Positions 27,401 through 41,400 of a stretch of DNA of 64,000 nt are shown piece after piece. Source of the stretch: Xanthostigma xanthostigma. Taxonomy: Eukaryota > Arthropoda > Insecta > Raphidioptera > Raphidiidae. The stretch spans positions 46,588,401-46,652,400 of the forward strand of contig OY754465.1 of the NCBI GenBank assembly GCA_963575645.1, given 5' to 3'. Numbering within the stretch: the stretch's first letter is position 1; each line of letters begins with the position of its first letter. The notes beneath the pieces are model-generated. The model was not told the DNA's origin. It saw only the letters and a program-made list of their open reading frames with translations, and ran no database searches. Made by a program: the position numbers and the translations under genes.

Positions 27401-30400
27401 CAGTTCTATTAAAATTAGACGAGAATGAAAAATAAAACCAAGACAGCAAATTTCAAAATTGCCGCCATGTAAATTTAAAAAAAATCCGATTAAACTTATA
27501 TAGATTTAGTCATGCGTGTAAAAAATTCAGTGTTATATCTTGTACGATGGTAAGAACCTACGGAATCCTTCGTGTGCGAGTCCGACTCGCACTTGACCGT
27601 TTTTTTGTGAGACTGCGAATTGTTTATTCATTTGCAATTCAGTAATCTATTGGATTACCGTGAAAATATTTTTGGTAGTACAGAATATTCCGATACCGCC
27701 ATAATTTAGATTAGCGTTGCAGTATCAATTTTAATTAACAATTGTCGCTTTAAACTTTAACCGTTGTTAATACCAAACAGTGTCGACACTTCTTTTACGA
27801 TCAACCCTTCTGCCCGCAAAAAATTGTAACAAAAGTAACTCTCAAGATTTAGTTATTTTAATTTTAACACTCACAACCCGACAAATTGGGTAGGTATAGT
27901 ACCATTTTTCACTAAATATTGAAATAGATTAATGATGAAAAAAAGACGAGCGGTGTCGTGGAACACCCAGTTGGAACGAAGTTCTTTTCGCTATTTATTA
28001 TGTATTATATAATTTTTAAGTTTTAAGTTTTTAAATTTATAAGTTTGTGTGATAAATTAATCGAAAATTTTATTAAAAAGAAAAAATTAATTGTGTGATT
28101 TGCAACTCTAAAAAATAATGTAACATTTGTTGCGCATCTGTCAGGAATCGAACTCAGAGCAGCTGAGTATTCTACCACTGAACCATTGACCTTGCCTGGA
28201 TATCGCTATTTTATAGGTTTAATCGTGAAGTAAGAAGGCGTTGCATATTTCACAAAATATTAATGTCAAAAAACCGACTTATATTTGAAATCGCATACGT
28301 TTTTGAACAAATGCAATCTTTTTATTTTAAGACAGAACATACGCAATCTTTAAACGTCCATAGCGCACTGTGTAACAGAAAAGGATAACTGACCCGCGTG
28401 CGTGATGCATTAGGCAAAATCAAATGTATAAAGTGTTTATTTCTGTTTTTTATGTATACAATAACTATTTGCGTGAATCCTGTTATACGAAATCTATATA
28501 AAATTTTCTCCTCTCTCGTTTAAGACAGGTTTAGAACCGATCTGATTTAAATTGAGAGAATTATATGCGAAAAACTCTTTCGTTGTCAATTTGCTCACCT
28601 CCTGGTCCAAAATTCAAAAATCCGGCTCCGTTAGGATCTGTTCCATGTCCTATATAAGTGTGCCAAATTTCAACTTTCTATGTCTACGGACAGACATACA
28701 ATAGACATATAATTATATATAATGTAGATTTTCGTAACAGATTTCATTACACTTTTATGTTTATGCTTTTTCTTACGTTTTTTTTCTAGACCTCTCCATT
28801 TATATCTATAACGTCCCATAAGTAACTTAGTTCCAAAAATACCCGTATTTTTGCGGATTTAAAAATATCAATAAATAAGACCTCCTATATCCAAACTTAC
28901 AAACTTTACCTCTTTATAATATTAGTACAGATTAATATTGGTACAGATTGTATCGAAAATATGGATAATAATAATGCTGAGAGTCTATATGTGCTGTACG
29001 AGTGTTTGTTTTTGATCTTGTATAAACGAGAACTAGCTACAGGACGTTACTGTGTAGGTTACATTGTTCTGGAATTATACATCCTCAGCAAGGGAGATTC
29101 TATGCATATGTCACTGGTAGGTAATTGAAAATGTTAAGGCCTGCACACAAGGCTAGAAACGCTGCTAGATTTGCCTACTAGTTTTCTAGCGCTGTTTTTT
29201 TTATTGCTTTAAGTGCTCGCTTCACACGAAACTATTTTTCAAGCGTGTTTTGTGGATAGATCTGGTGCGCGCGCAATGACAGTTCGAATATGAACACAGA
29301 GCAAAACGTGTCTGTTGTCTGACTCTGAGCAGAATGAAGCCATGTTGGTTTGTGGGCATTTGTTCAAGTGCCAACGTGACCAGCTACTGCTTTCTGATTG
29401 GGTCTTGCTCATATCTAGCAGCAAATCTAGCAGGGAAAATAGCCCCTGTTGTAATTTTGAAACCTATCTTATGAGCTAGCAGGCGAGCCCGCACTAACGT
29501 CATTTCCAGCTTCGTACCCAGCCTACCGGGTAGCAGAACTCCTAGCAGCGTTTCTAGCCTCGTGTGCAGTGGCCTTTAGTGTATCACCAAGAAAAACACG
29601 AATGCACTTACAATATGCTATATCTACCTACTCTCAAGTCTAAGTACTCTGTTAGTATACTCTGATGAAAATATCTATGCAAATATTTGCATTTTTATTG
29701 AAACGAAGGTGTGTTTAATTGTTTATTCTATATTTTATGTCTCTATTGGAGCATTTACGCATATATCGAAGTCCAAGAATTCAAAATGATTTGTTTTTAA
29801 ACGCTTTTATTTAGCTTGACTCCGTATATTTCTTTATATCTTGTTTCAAATCTTGGGACAGCTCTTTCAACTACTTACTATTATCCGATTGAGTTGAACT
29901 TTTGCATAGGTATGTAGCTCCAGTGACAATAGAATATTATAATAACTAAATGACCGTTGGGGGGCATTTATAGTTACATTATGGGCGAAAAATACAGTCG
30001 AAAGCTAAATATGATTTCCCATCTCAAACAAATGATCGTTTTCTATTAAATGCCCCTCCCACGATTTTATTTTAGTTTAATAAATGCCCCTTATGGTGAC
30101 TCATATTTATTTTCTAGTTTTTATTAGGTAGGTACTTTATCGATTGTACAATAAAAGAGTTTAACTTAAAATATTTTTTATCTCTTTTTATTTACATATA
30201 CCTATATGTACATTGTAGGTACATAATATGCAAGTAGGCACATTTTTAGGCGGAGGGAAATTTTGGTTGGGGAACAATTTAAAAAATAATCTTTACCGAT
30301 GTTTTGCATGTGGCCAACGTTTCGAAAAATTTATTTTCAAATTCACGTTCTTAGGCTAGTTGAAGGGTGGTAAATTATACCAATCTTAGGTAAATACATG

Positions 30401-32314
30401 ATCATCTTTCTCATCGCATTTAGTATGAATTTTTTTTTTCATTATAATACATTAACAATTTTAATGGTATTTTTACATACGGAATAATGAAAAAGTCCCG
30501 GTGCCCCGGAATAACTCTTTTTCTTTGCCTCGAATAAAAAAATGTTTGAGACAAAAGTTTTTTCGTTTTGAAAGAAGGATCGTTTTCACACAAAATCACC
30601 TTTCACCCCCTCGCGGGGGTAACTAGAAAATTTTAAATTGCAACCCCTATTTTTTATTAGCTTAATGGGTAAGAGTTCGATAACTTGCTATGCAAAATAT
30701 CCACTGGAAATTCACAATTATTGTTTTATATAACAGATAACAGCGTTATTGGTCGTTTTAAGTGCGGAAAATTAATTTTTATAAATTAATTTAAAAAAAT
30801 TAAATATGGTATAGTAGGTTGATTTAGAGTATATTATTTCCTATAGTGATCGCTATCTTGTCTCATATAGTGATAAGAAAAGAGAAAGTTATATATACCT
30901 GTATCTATGATAAACAAAGATAGGAATATCAATTGGTTGGAATGAAATACAATTGAACGTTCAGGGCAGAGTCGTATTTGGAAATTTTAATTTATAAAAC
31001 GAATTTTAAATAAAAACCAACCAACTTAAAACTCACATTTTCATGAAGATTGAAAACCACCGCTTTTTTTGATAAAGGGGTATGCGAATTGTCTCGCAGT
31101 GAAACGGGAAGGGGCAAATGTGGAGTTTTTAAAAAAACAATTCCGGGGTGAACGATAAACGGGTATGCGAATTGTAATTCTGGAGTGAACGATAAAGGGG
31201 TATGCGAATTGTCTCGCAGTGAAACGGGAAGGGGCAAATGTTGAGTTTAAAAAAAAACAATTCCGGGGAGAACGATAACGGGGTATGCGAATTAGATAGT
31301 TAATTTGTTTATAAATATCTAAATACGACCCTGCTTCGATAACACAATCGAAAGCTGCATACAAAGTGAGATAGTTATACAATAATTCTACACCAGTTGC
31401 TATGACGTGTATTTGTGATTTTTGATTGGTTAGATTCAAAAAATGACAGTGAAAGACGAAAAGTAGTTCCATTTTTTTCACGTATTTTTGAGGAAATTTG
31501 TGAATAATCCGCAAAGTTTTTTTTTTTAGAACGTCAAAATTTAGCGTTTTCTATGACTTAAAAAAAATTTCAAAATTTGGGTGCATAGTGTTATCGAACT
31601 GGACCCAGCTTAATGACTTTTTGACTAAAAATAAACATGTTTTGTTCGAAACTTTTTTTGTTTGGGCTAGTCCTTCCCCACTAATTAGCTTGTGTGTCTA
31701 CGTAACTTCCATCAACTGCTTATTCCATTCTCTGTCTCCGATTTCCATTTTTGCACATTTTTTTTATTTTTTGATGCTCGAAGCTGATTAGTGAGGGAGG
31801 ATTAGTCCGAACAAAAAACAAATTTGGACATAAGATGTTTATTTTTAACCGGAGAAGTCATTAAACTAATAAAAAATAGGAGTTGCCATTTGAAATTAGT
31901 GGAAAAAGATTAGCCCGAACAAAAAAAAAGTTTCGGACAAAAGACGTTTATTTTTAATCGGAGAAGTCATTAACCTAATAAAAATAGAAGTTGCCATTTA
32001 AAATTTTCAAGAAGTGAGGGGTAGGTTTTCAAACATTTTTTTATTCGATGCAAAGAAAAAGAGTTATTCCGGGGTACCTAGACTTTTTCAACACCCCGGA
32101 TATTATAATCTACGAGTATATTATTAGAATTTTAGTAATCCATAGAAAGAGAATCATGTATTTAAGACGAGTACAATTTATGACCCTTCAACTAGCCTGC
32201 GGCCTAAAGATGAAAAAGATGAAAATATATTTTTCAAAACGTTGGCCTCGAAGCAATGCTTCTTTTTAAATTGTTCCTCAAACAAACTTTTCCTCCACGA
32301 CCACATATAATATT

Positions 32315-32358
<44 letters not shown>

Positions 32359-32385
32359 TATAATAATAATAATAATAATAATAAT

Positions 32386-32434
<49 letters not shown>

Positions 32435-35400
32435 GTTAAATTTATTGTCAGCAGAAAAGAGTGTCTGAATAATTGCGTCAAAAAATACACTTAGTTAACA
32501 AACAATAAAACAACTAATAATTAAAATATTATATTGTATCTATAATATTTAATTCAAACAGAATAAGTGAGCAAATCTTTGATTAACGTCTGATTAGAAC
32601 TCTTCAATAAATAAAATTATCGATTATATTTATTTCTTGCAGAATAAGTAAGAATATAAAATTACAGAAAGTATTAAAATATGCCACCAAAAACATAAAT
32701 GCGAAAAAGGGCCAACTTTGTTACAATGAACAAGTGGTTTTGCTGAAAAAAAGGAGATGGCAAGTTTTGACTTGGCAAGTTTACATAAACGAGGAAACTT
32801 GTTTCGTTCATAGATCTCACTTTTATTTTTCAGTAAAGCTACTTGTTAATTGTATTGAACTTGGCTCTTTTTCACATTTATGTTTTTGGTGTCATTGTTG
32901 TTACATACAAGCAAATTCCCCACATGTTAAGTTAGAATCCAATATCATTATTTTACATTCTTGCCAAGAACATTGTTATTTATTATCTTGCTAGATCCTT
33001 CTTTGCTACTATAATTGCCAATAGAATTGACCCAAGTTGGACACCAGACTGTCTGCGACCACCTCACACGGCGCACAATTTTTAAATTACACAACCTGTT
33101 TTAAAGAAATGCACAAATATCTCACATCTAAAAAGCTTTCTTTCGCATGCTGCAATTGCATTTACAGGTAAATGTTGCGTGTGGGATATAGTTACTTAAC
33201 ATTTATACTAATGTACTCTTAGCGTGGTAACTTGTCATGAGACGTATTACAATGAGCGTTTATTAAATTTCTCAAACTATCTTCTTAATGAGGTTGATGC
33301 GTTACAGTCCCAACCAAAAGTAAGTCAAATTCTAAATGGGAACTTTTCCATAATAAATTTTTACAAAAGGTTATTAGTCGATGATACCAATAAATTATTG
33401 TCATAAAGGCATAGGTAAATGAATAATTTTTCTTAATGGACTAACTTTTGAATTTTTTGTACAAAGTTAGGTTAGAAAAATAAATGTATCTAAATATCTG
33501 TATTTTACATATTTTTTGCAGTAAATAATTAAAAAAAGAAATTAGAGGTAATAAAAATTAAAATTAAATCATTAAAAAGTTGAAAATTCAGTTAAAATTG
33601 TCAAGAATAAAAGTTCATAATCGAAAAGTGCTAAGGTTTAATTTTTTTTTTTATTAATTAAAAGTCTCCTAATTAAATTGGAAAAAATATTAAAATATGC
33701 GTAAGACATCGATCCTTTACATAGTTAGTTTTCGGAACTGCTGACATTATTTGGTTATTTGCAAAAAATTAAAATGTACCGTTTGCATCCTAGATTGACA
33801 TATTATCCATAAGACATGTAAACGTTTTTTTTTTTTTAATTTTTAACTTTATAAATCTTTTAATGATTTTGGATTTTTTACAGAAAATTTTGTCATATAA
33901 AATTCTATTAATAAAACTTTATTTCAGATTTTTTTCATTATTTTCGTAAAACGGCTCAACGTCCTTAAACAGACATCCGTTCCAAGATTCATTTAGATCA
34001 AGTTTGGAGTTCCTTGCAGAAAATAAATTAGTGGTGTTGAAGTATTTTTAAACAAAAACCTGAAGTTTTTAATACATAAAAAACTTCTAAAAGAATTTTG
34101 ATTAAACATACAATATTATTGATAAAAAAAAATCTATTTGCTAATCCATATTTTATATAGGTACTATATGTCCCATTCTAAACGGGTCGTCCTTATCAGA
34201 ATATTAATAATAAAGGTACTACTATCGAAGGAGGCAATGTAGTGCTGGAACGCAATATGTTGCAGGTTCACAGACAAACAGACAAAAATTTGTTTTTTGG
34301 ATACGGGGGATCTGAAAATGGAAAAATATTGTAAAATTTGGAAAAGTCAATTTTGACCTAAACTAGTACCATTCTTTTGTGAAAATAAAGTTATGGTTGC
34401 TATTTCGACTGTGGCGTCACCTATGACGCGTTATGTTTCAGCACTACATTCCTCCTTGGATAGTAAGCAACTTCTTATAAAGGACTTTTTCTCCCACATC
34501 TGCAAAATTCAGAAATATAAAACGGCCCATTTAAAATGGGACACCCCGTACAAGGACGTTGACAGAATAAATTTATAGGTTATGTGTAAGTGGGTGGAGC
34601 TAAGCAATTTTCAAATGACGCATATGGATATATCTAAAATATTCCGTAAACAAAAACAAAACTCTACGTGTGACGAAATAGCGAGTTCTATATCTTCTGT
34701 CCGAGCGGAGTTTTGTTTATAGTTCGGATTTTAAAATTTTCCCACTCCAAACTGAAGGGAAAAATATTTCCGACTGTTAATCACTTATCAAATCTCAGTT
34801 GAAAATAATATTTTTGCGTTATCAATTATTCGTTCGAAAAAATAACACGTATACCGAGACGTTAACTTGTACTAAAGATTGTAAAAAATCCATCAACACA
34901 ATTTGTAATGTGGAAGTTATTTTTAATAATAAATATAACAAATTATAACATGGTATTATTTAATTTTATTAGCAAAATAAGAATATTTTTATGCTCAAAA
35001 ATACAGGTGTTTTTAACGTCTTGTTCTAGTTTATTGACTTTACATAATATGTTTACCCTAGTTCTATCACATCACATTTAATTTAAATTTACGAATATGT
35101 AAAAAAGTAACGCATAAAGTAATATTTGATTTAAAAAATTAAGGAAATGTACCTCACAAACATGAACAGGATTTAATTAATCATTACCAGTTCACTGCCT
35201 ATAAATACATTATTTATCTTTTATCCCTTCATATTATTACGTCATACAAATGAAATTGCGACTATTTTCAAATACAACCACCAGTTAGCGCCACACGGCA
35301 CATAGCCCACACGTCAACGGTATAGAATATTGTTCTATTTCAACTTTACAAAAAAAAAGGGTTTTAAACTGGAACATGCAGTTTAGAGCGTATTGAAAAA

Positions 35401-38400
35401 TATAAAACTCCTAAAAAATAACATACCTACCTATGTCAACAGTGTTAACGGAAACTACTTACTACAGATAAAAAAAGACATAATTTAAGATTATTTCATA
35501 TGTAACACTACAAGTCTGAGTTTGTTAAAAAACAAAACTGTCCTTTTTTATTATTTATTATATTTTATGTGCGTAGACATGACATAAATTATATTATAAA
35601 TGCCTTCTAATGTTTTATATACGTATGTCGTAATTTCGATATGCGTGCCGATATTCGATATTTAAAATGTTGAAAAACAAATACAAATGTATTGGTAATT
35701 AATTTGCATTTAAAATCTTAAGTAAGGCCTTGAAGTTGGAATCTCGTTTTATTGGAGCGTTCTTTATGCAATTATACATAGAAACTAAAATCAACGGCAG
35801 CGACAGAGAAACGAAATATCTCTAGAGTTCAGTTTAGATTTCGAAAGCTTTTTAGTAATTTTAAAATAATCTAAAAGTTAGGCCGCAACGCGAAAATAAA
35901 GGTGATGGCAACATCGGTGATATTAGTTTCTTCGTTTTTCAAAATTTGCGCGGCACACTTCGTAGAACCTAATGAATTTGACGGAAGCGAAACAATTAAG
36001 CCATGTGTCCCTTTCTCTTTTTACTGAAATTTGGTTCGCACAAGCCAGGTTAGCGGTCTATCTTTAGACGTCATTGGTCGGTTTTCCATTCCAGAACGGT
36101 TAGAACGATTTAGATCAATCTTGTGACGTTTTCAACTGTATATTATAGTATGTCATTTTAAAACGTGAAAACTGTACTGCACAGGGTCGATTTTAACCTA
36201 TTGGAGGCTCTGGGCACTATTTTATTAGAATAGACAACGAAAGTAGATAAGCAAAGTTCTAGATTTATGTTTATAATTATTTCTTTACAGTCACATTAAA
36301 TGAACAGATATAATATAATCCACAATAGTAACTCTTGTAGCATTCACAGGTTAATGCTTAAAAATCTATGGTGACTGAAGAGGTGCCCTTCTAGATTTGA
36401 GATGGACAAAATCGTTAATCACTTTTTCAAAATCTATGTTTTTGAACATATAACATCAGCGACAAACTGGCTAATCTCTCTTGAAGCGTTGTACGTAAAT
36501 TGTATCTTTAATGTTTAAATTTACCCACAGAACAGATGTTCTGTGAAATTTACCTAAACATGCTGAAATCGGAAAGCCTGATTTTCAGGCGAGACTAGAG
36601 TAGCTTCGCACATGCAAAACCTAATAAGCAAGTAGGTATTGTAGTCAGTCAGTATCGTTTGATTTTCTTGAAATAAAGTATGTTTTTTCGGTAATAAACA
36701 TCAGTTATCGTTTGGTGACTTGTCAGGAACTAGGGGGCCCTAATCGATCACGGGGCCCTGGGCACGTGCTCAGTAGGAAAGAGGGTTTAGTACTGCAGAC
36801 AATATGTTAATATGTGATAAAAATTTATTCTTGTATTTTTAAATAACCTATATAGATTATTGTTTATGCGGTTTAGAAAGTAATTTATACTATACAAAAT
36901 AAATTTGCATAATACAATGTACATACAGCTTAGTATTTTGTTTCAGAAAGACGCAGTTTGTACGGCATTAGATGATTCACCTACAATGAGTTTAACCAGG
37001 AGTTATAGTCGGTGGTCACCATCTGAAGAAGGCGTCACGTTGGCATGGAGGGATCTAAGCGTGTACGCCCATGCGCGTGTAACCGGTCGATCGTATTCAT
37101 ATAAAAAAATCATCACCAATGGTCATTAGCAGAAAATAATTTATGCATGCATAATATATTTATTTAATTACTTTCTGACTATTTATTTCAACCGATATTT
37201 ATTATTCTAATGCACTTCTCATTGGCCATGGATTATTATTTATTATTATTATGCAAAACTGTCATGTCTTCTTGCACAATTACTCTTTTTTATTTTTTAA
37301 AATCATTTGAAACATATTTTAATAGTGGAATTAAAGTGATTTCAAAATTGTATAGTTTTTAACTTCCCGCTATTGAAAAATTGGTTTCGGTTCGATTTTG
37401 GCAAATGGAGTTTTCGCGGTATTCGAAAAAGTTTATAGAGACTTAAGTCTGATTAGATTTTAGAGTCAATCGATAAAATAGTTTTAAAATCAACCAAAGA
37501 ATAAAAATTAAAAACAACATTTTTCACGATTTTGTCGCATAACTCCCAATATCTATACTTGTTTATACGGTGATCAGAAAAGTAGGACTATTTTATTTTC
37601 ATAACTTCTTTAATGTATTATAAATACAATAGTATCAATTTATAGTAACATATTTAGCAGATAGCGGGAAGTTTTAGGGTTGGCCCACATGTCAAAGGAT
37701 TTCCACCTTTTTTAAACATTATTTTTAGTCTCCATTATGACTGGGAAGTATTGGTATAGATTTGAGATTTTGAAAGGTCGAAATGAGACAGCATATATAT
37801 TGTTAAAGATTTTCTTTGTTGGCATAGAATATAGAACAGGTGCTTTAAAGAAAGATGACCGATTTGTAATCATATATTAATTGATAGTAAGACTGAAAAA
37901 TTTAAATTTAAACTTCTGTAATTATTCGAAATAATTCAAACTGATAAAATTATACATTACTAATAATATATATATTTTTTTAATTTGATATAGTGATTAG
38001 CTTTTAAAAATGTTTACAGTTACTGGAGCTGTCAGATCTGGCAGTATGGTTGCACTAATGGGATCAAGGTAGTGAAAACTTTCTAGTAAGGTTTCTTTAT
38101 TCTGTAAGCTATAAACAACAGAAGTTTTGAGCCTAATTATAATAAAGCATAATACTTACACTTTCATTGAAATTTTATAGTATACAGAGTATTCACCAAT
38201 AGTGGCAACAGTAATTAATTCGTGTATCCTACTAGACACAAGAAAAGAAAATTAAAAAGTTTTCGTTTAACTCGAAATTTACTATTGGAAACTGCTGAGG
38301 TATATTTTTTTAGTATTTCACACCCAACCGGAAATGTATCTACATGAAGATTTTGATTTGAACAAAAAACTTTTTAATTTTTTCATTTATAGAATTTATT

Positions 38401-41400
38401 TTCTGTTACCACGATCGGTGAACATATACTGTAGATGCAAAACATCGAAATTTTCACATAAATAATTGATTCATTACTCTGTATTATGCAAAAAATGTTA
38501 ATAAGAAAGTAATTTTAAATCTAAAACACCAATCAGATATCAAATAAAATATTTTCTCAGTAATATTTTGTACGTATTGGCATTATTCTTAAACATTCTT
38601 TTAAAAACAGTTTTCTAGTATCGTTTGCAAGAGTTGAAACTTTTGATGTACTTTTGTAATTTATGATTTCTTTCTGATTATTAATTCTCAAACAATTTTA
38701 ATTTTTGCAGTTGATACTAAAATTGGTCTTCAAGACGTAATTTAAAAAAATTATATATATGCCCTCGGATTGAGTTTAGAACAAATAAACAATTTTGTAA
38801 TTAAAACTATGAGCAATTACAAACAAACTCACTAATTATGAGCTGTTTTCAAAATATTGTTTTTGCATTTAACATTCACGGCTTTCAAGTTGGTCAGTCA
38901 ACATGTTCAGCTTTATTTGGTATTTTAGAAGTTATATGAGTATAGATCTATCGACCAAAATGTTAGTATTTGCAGACATGTTTTTTATCTTTTCAAAGCA
39001 TTTTTAATGAAAAATATCATTTTTATAGTCCAAATTTTATTCACTTAGTATAAAAAACATGTAACCGACTAGATCTATTTTATTTGTCAAAACGATGTCG
39101 TTGATATTTTTATAAAATGCTGGGAAATTTTTATTTTCAAGGTAAAAAAGTTGGGCTATTCGTTAAATATGTCAAATATTTTGAACAAAATATCGCGGTT
39201 TCAATTCACAATAATGATGTAAATAGGCGTTAAAACAGTGATGTTTAAATACGTAATCACTGACTCGCGGTCTGTACACAAAAAGACAATTGTGTGCCGA
39301 CTATGCAATATTCAACAATTTTAATGATTCTATAAGACATTTCACCGATTTTAATGGCTCCTCTACACGCGTGGCCAGCACCGCCACTTACAGGCACTCA
39401 CGATTGTGTAGAGGGCATATTCGTCGGTGCGTGGACATAATCGCCTGTAATCGGCAGTAATCGGTTGATTGTCGGTACATCAAAGGAATGCGTGGCCAGC
39501 ATCGTGCGCCCGTACACACAATCGGACCGGCACGATTGTGTGGAGGGCTAGGCAATCATCGCGGCGATGGTGGGCACTTATTTGAGTGGCGGTGCTGGCC
39601 ACGTGTGTAGTAGAGGCTTAACAGATCCAAACGAGTTTTAAAGGAACTTTAAAATAAACGATGCTTTTTTCCGTCGAATAATGTTTATCACTACATATTG
39701 TAATTTAATGTTATTTTTATTGACATGTCATTTTCAAATGTATTTTGACTACATAATATACATATCTACGGAACTAAAATAATAGTACAGGTGGTGTTAA
39801 CAAAATAACAAAATTCGTTTTTATCCAATTATGTGAACAAATGATCAAACATCAAATTATTCGTTATTGACTTTATTCACCTTTTCCAGAATATAAAGTT
39901 ATTCATTCTGCGGCACAATTCCTCCATTCTGTTGCGAATTTTCTCAATAATAATAAGATTTTATTATGGACTCTAGAACTTTTTTCAGTGGCGTAACTAT
40001 ACCGTTTGAGGCCCGTGGCAAATTCATCGGATGGGATCATGGGGCCCTCCCTCAATGTAAAGAAGCTCAATCAACGTTATACATTTTTTGTTACTTGTGT
40101 ATGTACTAGTAATTTAGTAAGTACCTACCTGAATACAAAACTAATAACTGTTAGTAAATCTTGTTATAATAAATGTTAGGATCCTCCTGTGCTCACGACC
40201 GGGGGGGCGAGGAATTTTGCCCGTCCTGCCACCCTATTGTTACGCCACTGAGTTTTTTTTATGCAACTTTTAAACATTTCGCTATTATTGGATAAACTTT
40301 CCTTTAAATGTTGGTACGCCCTCGTAAGGTAGTTCAATCGCGATAGTCGTAGACAAAAGTACCTCACACATCTAAGCTTTAATATGCAGATACACCCCTA
40401 TACAATTACAAATTATTGCAAGTACAATAAAATTATTTTCATTTTAAAGATCAATATTTTTTAACAATACGGTAAAAAATTCATAGCTTTTTCAAAAAAA
40501 AAATGTTATTTTTGAATTTACAATGGATTAGTTTTTAAGAAATATACTAAGAACCGTTTTAGAGATATTCTGAAATGTATGTAATCGATTTCTTTATACG
40601 TGGTATACCTCCAATATGTTAATTATGCACATTTTGATTATTAATATCTCGCTTTACAGACGGTGAAAAAATTACATTTTTTTTAATTACATAATATACG
40701 GCCCTCTTATTTACCTTATACTTCAATTTTATTGAATTCTTAAGAAAAGCCGTTTTACGAGTGAACTACCTTAAATAAAATATTACAATGGTTAAATCAC
40801 GACTTGTTTGCGCGGCCATAATACTGAACCATTTTTATCAAAACGATTATCACGCAATGTTGCTGTTTTAATTTGAAATAGAGATGAGCTGCTTGTTGCA
40901 ACTTTCAAGTAAAGGAAAAGTTCCTTTGATATCTTTTCGAAAAATCAAACAACACAAATATTTTCTCTTTTGTAAACTCAATCTGAGAACATACCTGCCT
41001 TATTCTGTCGTAAAAAGGTAAAAGGCTGTAAGTGACCAACTTATGAATTTGAGTAAATCAAGATTTACTAAAAATGGCTTGACCGTCCAGAATTTTAGAT
41101 TATGGAAACCAAAACATGGGGAAAATATTTTTTAAAGACAATAAAATTATTGCTGCAGCACTTACTGCTGTCGTTGGCTTCAGTATGAACTCATTTTTCA
41201 ACAAATGTCACTTACTGCCCTTTGCCTTTTTAGGACAGTATTGTAGTAACTTGTAATTTACTTGTTGTTTATTTATTAATAATAATATATAAAAACCCTT
41301 CTTTTATATTAGTTATAACTTTTTAAACAAGTGTTGGTTTCCATGATTCAAAACTTTTTTCTTCATACCTCGATCGAAAGTGCATACTTTCGACATCAAT

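Larger units (their letters stand above)
30252..32297. mobile_element. long-TIR element with hammerhead-like ends, hosting a nested insertion
   Basis: Inverted ends of over 100 bp share GGGGAACAATTTAAAAA (GAGGAACAATTTAAAAA on the right), GGCCAACGTTT and GGCTAGTTGAAGGGT. GGCCAACGTTTCGAAAAATT is also the inner-arm sequence of the 4197-4378 foldback. A second element (30478-32102) has inserted inside it. Confidence 0.65.

Noticed and set aside
31041-31514. 157-codon minus-strand frame with repeated peptide
   Set aside because: The repetition comes from the 120-bp direct repeat in a non-coding TIR element.
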